From Opitutia bacterium Tous-C4FEB (lineage in GTDB: Bacteria > Verrucomicrobiota > Verrucomicrobiia > Opitutales > Opitutaceae): a stretch of DNA of 64,000 nt. The translations under genes were made by a program, and so were the position numbers. A model generated the notes under the pieces. The model was given only the letters and a program-made list of their open reading frames with translations. It was not told where the DNA came from and made no database searches. The stretch lies in the NCBI GenBank assembly GCA_002304445.1, contig NEVA01000001.1, forward strand, positions 186,001 to 250,000. Direction: 5' to 3'. Shown in pieces: positions 58,837 to 64,000 of the stretch. The stretch's first letter is position 1, and every line of letters starts with the position of its first letter.

Positions 58837-60179
58837 TCAAAGGAAGCCGAGCTTCTGTCGCTTGCGGTAAAGGGTCGCCGGGTCGATGCCAAGGATGCGC
58901 GCCGCTTCGTCGAGATTATGAGCGAGCGCGAGGATGCGGCGGAGGTGCTCGGTCTCGAGCGCGTCGAAGGTCACGCGGGCACCAACCGCCACCGCCGGAT
59001 CGGGTGCGACCCCAAACTGCTCGGGCAAATCGGCAAGCTGGATGGTGTCGCCGGCGGCGAGGATCACGGCGCGTTCCACCACATTGCGCAGCTCGCGCAG
59101 GTTGCCCGGCCAGCCATAAGTACCGAAGGCGGCGACGACCGCCGGCGCATAACCGGTGATTTTCTTCCCCAGGCGCGCCGAAAAATGGCGGCGATAACTC
59201 TCGGCGATTTCGAGCAGATCGCCCGGACGCTCGCGCAGACCGGGCAAGGTGACGGCAATCACGTTGAGGCGATAGAAAAGATCTTCGCGGAAACGCCCGG
59301 CTTTCACCTCCTCGGCGAGATTGCGGTTGGTCGCGGCGATCACGCGCACGTGGGCGCGGCGCGGTGTCGTCTCCCCCACCCGCTCGTATTCGCGCTCCTG
59401 CAGGAGGCGGAGCAACTTGGGCTGGATGGTGAGCGGCAGTTCGCCGATTTCGTCGAGGAACAGGGTGCCACCCGAGGCGGCGGCGACCTTGCCCACGGTG
59501 TCGTTGATCGCGCCGGTGAACGAACCCTTCACATGACCGAAGAGTTCGCTTTCCAGCAGCTCACGGGAAAGCGACGGGCAATTCACCGTGACGAAGGCCG
59601 CGTCGCGCTGGGCGCTGCGGCGATGCAGTTCGCGGGCGAGCAGACTCTTGCCGGTGCCGCTGGGGCCGAGCAGCAAAACACTCGCCGGGCTCTCCGCCGC
59701 CTTGAACGCCACGGCCAACGCCCGCTCCATCACAGGTTCATGCGAATGAAGGGCCAGCGGCGGCGTCTCCGCCGCGAGATCGGTCTCGAGCGCCCGCACG
59801 CGTTGTTGCAGGGCGGCGGTTTTTTCCGCCTTGGCCAGCACGGCGCGGATCTGGTCCGGCGTGAAGGGCTTGGGTACAAAATCGAACGCGCCGAGCCGCA
59901 TCGCCTCGACGGCGGTCGCGATCGTCGCGTAGGCCGTGAACATCACCACGGCCGGCGCCGGTCGGACTTGGAGCAGACGTCCCAAGGTCTCGAGACCGTT
60001 GTCGGCGCCGAGGTCGAGGTCGAGAAACACCACGTCGAACACTTCATCGGCAACAGCCTTTAACGCCCGAGCGGCCGTGCCGGCCTCGGCGGCCGAGTGG
60101 CCGAGTGGCCGGCGGTCTCCAACGCGATGCGCGTGGTTTTGCGGATCGAAGGTTCGTCGTCGACGATGAGGACGCGCAT
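58837..60179 (-). pseudogene. NtrC/AlgB-like sigma-54 response regulator, frameshifted near the N-terminus
   Basis: The start at 60179 encodes MRVLIVDDEPSIRKTTRIALETAGHSA, a normal receiver start with the acidic pocket Asp7-Asp8. A tandem 8-base duplication then shifts the frame and translation would end soon after. In the other frame the protein resumes exactly with AEAGTAARALKAVADEVFDVVFLDLDLG (phospho-acceptor Asp), FVPKPF, and the AAA domain with GPSGTGKS. The sigma-54 loop [15 protein letters not shown] and a C-terminal Fis-like helix-turn-helix (LDEAARILGIDPATLYRKRQKLGFL) follow. Removing one copy gives a 444-residue protein, the normal AlgB length. Either a real mutation or an assembly error. 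Confidence 0.88.
60093..60108. repeat. 8-base tandem duplication causing a frameshift
   Basis: CCGAGTGG occurs twice in direct succession (60093-60100 and 60101-60108). The eight extra bases shift the frame of the response regulator gene; with one copy the reading frame is continuous. Confidence 0.9.
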
Positions 60180-60403
60180 GGGGCGGTGAATCGGTGGTCG
60201 GAATTAAAGAGCCGAGGCCGGGCCGCTCGCGCGACCCGGCTAGGTCCAGCTTCAACTGGGCAGCCGGCCGACAGGGCCCGCACGTTGCCCGAAAAGAGAC
60301 CAAAAACCGGCGAGCCTGTTCCCTCTTCGGTTCGCTCCCCACATTTTTTCTTGTGTCGTGCGACGCGGGCAAACCCTCTAAGCCTGCCCTTTCAAAACCC
60401 GCT

Positions 60404-61624
60404 ATGCCCAATTCCGTCGTCAGCTCCGCTCCTCCCATTCCCGCACCGGCCCCCCGCATCGCCGACCTGGAGATCAAGGACGCCCAACTCATCTTCGGCG
60501 CGATCTGGGCCGATCTCTTGAACGAAGTCGGCCGCGAGAATCTACGTTTCCCCAAGGAGATTATCCTGCTGGGCGGCGCGCCCGGCGCCGGTAAGGGCAC
60601 GAACACCGGCTTCATCGCCCAAGCCCGCGGCCTCACCTGCGAACCGATCGTGATCAGCGCGTTGCTCGATACGCCCGAAGCCAAACGGCTCAAAGACGGC
60701 GGCAACATGGTGGGCGATCGCGAGGTCATCGGACTGCTCCTGCGCCGGCTCCTGCGCCCGGAATTTCGCGACGGCGTCATCCTCGACGGATTTCCCCGCA
60801 CCAAGGTGCAGGTCGAGTGTTTGAAACTCTTGGTCGACCGGATGCACGGCCTGCGCCGCGAATTTTACTCCACGCCGCTCAGCATTCATTTTCGGCAGCC
60901 CACCGTCCATATCATGGTGCTCTTCGTCGACGAGAAGACCTCCGTCGATCGCCAGCTTTACCGCGGCCGCGTGGTCAAGGCGCACAACGAAGAAGTCCGC
61001 CGCACGGGCATCGGCGAACTCCAAGAAGAGCGCGCCACCGATTTCGACCCGGCGCTCGCCCAACGGCGTTACCGGGTGTTTAAGGAGCAAACTTGGGGCG
61101 CCCTCCAGGAGCTCAAAGAACTCTTCCACTACCATTTCGTAAACGCCCAGGGCACCGTCGAGGAGGTGGAGCAGAACATCCGGCACGAGCTCGACTACCA
61201 GAGCACGTTAGAACTCGATCCGCGCACGGTCGACCGGCTCCGCAGTATTCCGGTCGCGAGTGAAATCATCATCCACGCCCGGCAGGAGCTAGTGCGCCGC
61301 CTCGACGGCTACGAACTGGAGCACCCCGACGTCTTCTCCAAGGTGGCCACCTTCATCGAGAAGAAGATGATGCCGATCGTGCTGCGTCACGCCATCTCCG
61401 GCGTGGCGTTGGTCAACGCGGAGGATCCAGCTTTCGACGACCCGCTGGCGTTGGCGATTCTGATCGATGTGTTCTCCGAGCGCGGCTACCACGCGGTCGT
61501 CGATCTGCACCGCATCGAAGTACCCGAGCACTTCGACCTGCAAACCGGAGCGATCCGGTGCCGCGTGAAGAAAGTCTATCGGATCCAAGTGCGATTCCCG
61601 GGCTCGGAAATTCGCCGGGGATAA
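60404..61624 (+). CDS. Nucleoside-monophosphate-kinase-like protein with long C-terminal extension
   Basis: This is a 406-residue protein. The P-loop GAPGAGKGT is at 58-66 and VILDGFPRTKVQVECL (about 126-142) is the adenylate-kinase signature. A LID-like region follows (LYRGRVVKAHNEEVRRTGIGELQEERATDFDPALAQRRYRVFKEQ). Residues about 240-406 have no counterpart in normal adenylate kinases (180-220 residues) and are not recognised. The ATG at 60404 is chosen by the conserved start of the domain; earlier frame codons are unlikely. Substrate base unknown. It is divergent from the response regulator with 224 bases between. Confidence 0.8.
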   Translation: MPNSVVSSAPPIPAPAPRIADLEIKDAQLIFGAIWADLLNEVGRENLRFPKEIILLGGAPGAGKGTNTGFIAQARGLTCEPIVISALLDTPEAKRLKDGGNMVGDREVIGLLLRRLLRPEFRDGVILDGFPRTKVQVECLKLLVDRMHGLRREFYSTPLSIHFRQPTVHIMVLFVDEKTSVDRQLYRGRVVKAHNEEVRRTGIGELQEERATDFDPALAQRRYRVFKEQTWGALQELKELFHYHFVNAQGTVEEVEQNIRHELDYQSTLELDPRTVDRLRSIPVASEIIIHARQELVRRLDGYELEHPDVFSKVATFIEKKMMPIVLRHAISGVALVNAEDPAFDDPLALAILIDVFSERGYHAVVDLHRIEVPEHFDLQTGAIRCRVKKVYRIQVRFPGSEIRRG

Positions 61625-61645
61625 CGCGCTCCGTCCGGCGTCCGA

Positions 61646-62887
61646 TCACTCGTAACGCAAGGCCTCGATCGGATCGAGGGAGGCGGCCTTCCAAGCGGGA
61701 TAGAAGCCGAAACCCACCCCGATCCCGCAGCACACCACGACGCCGGCGGCGGCCCAGCCCCAAGGGAAAACCACGGCGGCCTTGAGCATAATGGCCAGCC
61801 CGTTCCCCGCGCCGACGCCCAAGAGAATACCGACCAAACCGCCGGCCAGCGAGATCGCCACCGACTCGATGAGAAACTGCGTGAGGATGCTGACCTTGCG
61901 GGCACCGATCGCCTTGCGAATCCCGATCTCCTTCGTGCGTTCGGTCACGCTCACCAGCATGATGTTCATAATTCCCACCCCGGCGGCGAGCAGGGCGATC
62001 CCGCTGATCACAAAAGCGCCCGCGCTGATCGCATCGGCCACCTTGGCGAAGGCCGAAATCAGCGAGTCGTTCGAGAGCAGTTCAAAATCATTGTCCTGCT
62101 CCGGCCGCAAACCGCGGACGATGCGCATCGCGGTGATGATCTTGTCGACCGTCTCGTTGTAGCGCTCTTGCGACGGAGCCTGGATCGCGATGTTCACCGT
62201 CCGCCGCGCACCGCCGAAATCGATCACGAACCGGGTGATCGGGATCATGAGCACATCGTCTTGGGACCGGCCGAATGAGGAGCCGCGCTCGGCAAACGTG
62301 CCGATCACCTGATAAGTTTTGCCCAAAATCTTGACCGACTTGCCCAACGGATTCTCCGAGGGGAACAGCTTGGAGACGATCGACTGCCCGATGATAATCA
62401 CCGGGCGGGCCAGATCGGTGTCGGCCTTAGTGAAATTGCGGCCGGTCGCGATGGAATACTGGTTGGCGATGAGAAAATACTCGTCCGTACCGCCGAAGGT
62501 AAGGCCCGGAGTTGTCTTCCGGTTCTCGTAGGTGGCCTGGGCGATGCCGTCGCGGTTGAACAGTTTCAGGCACACCACCTCGGTGTGGCTCTCCAACAGC
62601 TGGACCAACCGCTGCGCGTCGGCCAGAGTGATATCCCGCCGGTTCTCAAAGCGCCGGCGGTTGGAACCGTCGCTGCTGAAGCCCACCGGGGTTTTTCCGA
62701 TCTGGATGATATTCGATCCGAGAAAACTAAGTCCCGACTCGACGGAGTCGCGGAGCGCGGTGACGGCGGTCATCACCCCGATCACGGAAAAAACTCCGAT
62801 CGTGATGCCCAGCATCGTGAGCGACGAACGCAGCTTATTCGCTCCGAGGGAGCCCAAGGCCATGCGCAAAATTTCGGAGATTTTCAT
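61646..62887 (-). CDS. MacB-type ABC transporter permease
   Basis: This 413-residue permease has an N-terminal helix (LRSSLTMLGITIGVFSVIGVM), a large periplasmic MacB-PCD domain (about 45-280), and three C-terminal helices. It has the FtsX-type segment IMNIMLVSVTERTKEIGIRKAIGARK and the C-terminal PAWKAASLDPIEALRYE. MacB-type systems work by mechanotransmission to export peptides, lipids or other substrates. It starts 7 bases after another permease of the same family; the ATPase gene is presumably beyond the window end. Confidence 0.92.
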   Translation of the reverse strand: MKISEILRMALGSLGANKLRSSLTMLGITIGVFSVIGVMTAVTALRDSVESGLSFLGSNIIQIGKTPVGFSSDGSNRRRFENRRDITLADAQRLVQLLESHTEVVCLKLFNRDGIAQATYENRKTTPGLTFGGTDEYFLIANQYSIATGRNFTKADTDLARPVIIIGQSIVSKLFPSENPLGKSVKILGKTYQVIGTFAERGSSFGRSQDDVLMIPITRFVIDFGGARRTVNIAIQAPSQERYNETVDKIITAMRIVRGLRPEQDNDFELLSNDSLISAFAKVADAISAGAFVISGIALLAAGVGIMNIMLVSVTERTKEIGIRKAIGARKVSILTQFLIESVAISLAGGLVGILLGVGAGNGLAIMLKAAVVFPWGWAAAGVVVCCGIGVGFGFYPAWKAASLDPIEALRYE

Positions 62888-62894
62888 GCGCGGA

Positions 62895-64000
62895 TCATTC
62901 GTAACGCAGCGCCACCACCGGGTCCAACCGCGACGCGCCCCACGCCGGCGCAAAGCCCGAAACGATTCCCGTCGCGATCGAAACCGCCATGCTGATGAAC
63001 ACCAGGCTCACCGAAAACTCCACCGGGATCGCCGGCAAGGTCACGCTCACGACCTGCACGAGCGTGTAAGTGAGCGCGAGCCCGGCGATACCGCCGATCA
63101 GACAGATCGACACGGCCTCGATGAGGAACTGCAGCAGAATCGTCCGGCGACGGGCGCCCAAGGCTTTGCGGGTGCCGATCTCCTTGGTGCGTTCCTTTAC
63201 GCTTACAAACGTGATGTTCATGATGCCGATCGCGCCGACAAAAAGCGACAGGCCGGTGATGAAGAGTCCCGCCAAGGCGATTCCCTGCTTGATCGGGTCG
63301 AGCTGCGCTTTGAACGCACCCTGTTCGTTAATGGTGAAATTGTCGCGCTCGCCCGGCAGCTGGCCGCGGACCCGTCGCATGGCACCCGTAAGTTCTTCGC
63401 GGGCATCGGCGACCCGGGTCTTGTCGTTGATCTTTACGCGCAGTTCGGCGCCGCGCCGCACGCTGAAATATTTCCGGAACGCCTCGAGCGGCAAAATCGC
63501 CTGATTGTCGAAGGAGAACAACCCAAGGAACGAGCCTTGCTTCGACACGACTCCGATCACCGTAAACGGATACCCACCGATCAGCACGGTCTCGCCCAGC
63601 GGCGACCGGGTCTGAAAGACCGCCTCCGCGACGTCGAAACCGAGCACGCACACCGGCCGCCCGCTGTTGGCTTCCGTTTCGTTGAATAACCGGCCCTCCG
63701 AAAAATCCGCGCTGATCAGCCGGCCGTATTCTGCGGTCGTGCCGATGGTGAAGACTCCGCTCACTTTGTTCTCCCCGTATTTCACGGAAGTGCTGCGGGA
63801 GGAAACCGGCACGGCAACCTCGAGCAGCGTGTCGGGCGTTTGTTCGATGATCCGGTTCAGTTTATCCGCCTGATCCGGCATAATCACCGGGCGGTTGGCG
63901 TAATTCCACCAGTCCTCAACGCCGCCCCACGGCCATTTCTGCACGTAGAGCACATCGTCGCCGAGCATCGCGAGACTCTTGTTGAACCCCGTGTCGATCC
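62895..64000 (-). CDS. MacB-type ABC transporter permease, C-terminal part (cut by window end)
   Basis: This is at least 368 residues of a second MacB-type permease; the frame stays open to base 64000 (IDTGFNKSLAMLGDDVLYVQKW), so the first helix lies outside. The periplasmic domain is followed by IMNITFVSVKERTKEIGTRKALGARRRT and the ending APAWGASRLDPVVALRYE. The pair with the next gene suggests a two-permease transporter. Confidence 0.92.
   Translation of the reverse strand, partial: IDTGFNKSLAMLGDDVLYVQKWPWGGVEDWWNYANRPVIMPDQADKLNRIIEQTPDTLLEVAVPVSSRSTSVKYGENKVSGVFTIGTTAEYGRLISADFSEGRLFNETEANSGRPVCVLGFDVAEAVFQTRSPLGETVLIGGYPFTVIGVVSKQGSFLGLFSFDNQAILPLEAFRKYFSVRRGAELRVKINDKTRVADAREELTGAMRRVRGQLPGERDNFTINEQGAFKAQLDPIKQGIALAGLFITGLSLFVGAIGIMNITFVSVKERTKEIGTRKALGARRRTILLQFLIEAVSICLIGGIAGLALTYTLVQVVSVTLPAIPVEFSVSLVFISMAVSIATGIVSGFAPAWGASRLDPVVALRYE

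Noticed and set aside
60180-60804. Upstream extension of the response regulator frame giving a 655-residue protein
   Set aside because: The extension runs antisense through the start of the kinase-like gene and lacks receiver motifs; the real start is at 60179 in another frame, joined by the 8-base duplication.
1-64000. CRISPR array, prophage or insertion sequence
   Set aside because: No regularly spaced repeats, transposase, integrase or phage structural genes were seen.

Overview
The window looks like the chromosome of a verrucomicrobial bacterium, most likely of the Opitutaceae type. It is GC-rich and carries many formylglycine sulfatases with signal peptides. It also has TonB-dependent receptors with the N-terminal 'PFxV...DKGYxAxxTLAGxx' pattern, a short sigma-70 factor paired with a FecR protein carrying a C-terminal LamG domain, and an LPS-export block linked to hprK. 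No rRNA, CRISPR array or intact insertion sequence was seen. One tRNA (Ser, GGA) is present.

Region 1 (1-20118, minus strand) is a polysaccharide-use locus. Read in the direction of transcription it encodes a SusC-like TonB receptor, a sigma factor, a FecR-LamG membrane anti-sigma/sensor, a GMC flavo-oxidoreductase and its small Tat-type subunit. These are followed by a sulfatase, a second TonB receptor, a Tat-exported sugar isomerase/epimerase-like protein, three sulfatases, a GH71/99-like lipoprotein and a fifth sulfatase cut by the window edge. Many genes overlap by 4 bases (ATGA). Region 2 (20606-27624, plus strand) faces it across a 487-base divergent intergenic region and adds four more sulfatases and an alpha/beta-hydrolase esterase. 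Together the nine sulfatases, the receptors and the regulator suggest uptake and desulfation of a complex sulfated glycan. The substrate cannot be named from the sequence.

Region 3 (27901-33593, plus strand) is housekeeping: a fused E1 alpha/beta 2-oxoacid dehydrogenase, kdsC, lptC, lptA, lptB and hprK. Region 4 (33594-35337) holds a Fic protein with lower GC and a repeat-rich promoter, likely acquired, next to the tRNA-Ser. Region 5 (35414-44718) has an AraC regulator divergent from a Rieske oxygenase, a MetE-like methyltransferase, a VapBC toxin-antitoxin pair, an imidazolonepropionase-like amidohydrolase, the sufU-sufS Fe-S pair and an S46 dipeptidyl-peptidase.

Region 6 (44744-64000) is mixed. 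It holds ChrA, a UPF0114 membrane protein, two bacterial PH-domain proteins, an aminotransferase, a LysM/TPR lipoprotein, kdsD, a Gfo/Idh/MocA oxidoreductase, class I fumarase and YjbQ. A sigma/anti-sigma pair follows. Next is a KinB/AlgB-like two-component system whose response regulator is frameshifted by an 8-base tandem duplication. The window ends with a nucleoside-monophosphate-kinase-like protein and two MacB-type ABC permeases. All family calls come from reading motifs; no database search was possible.
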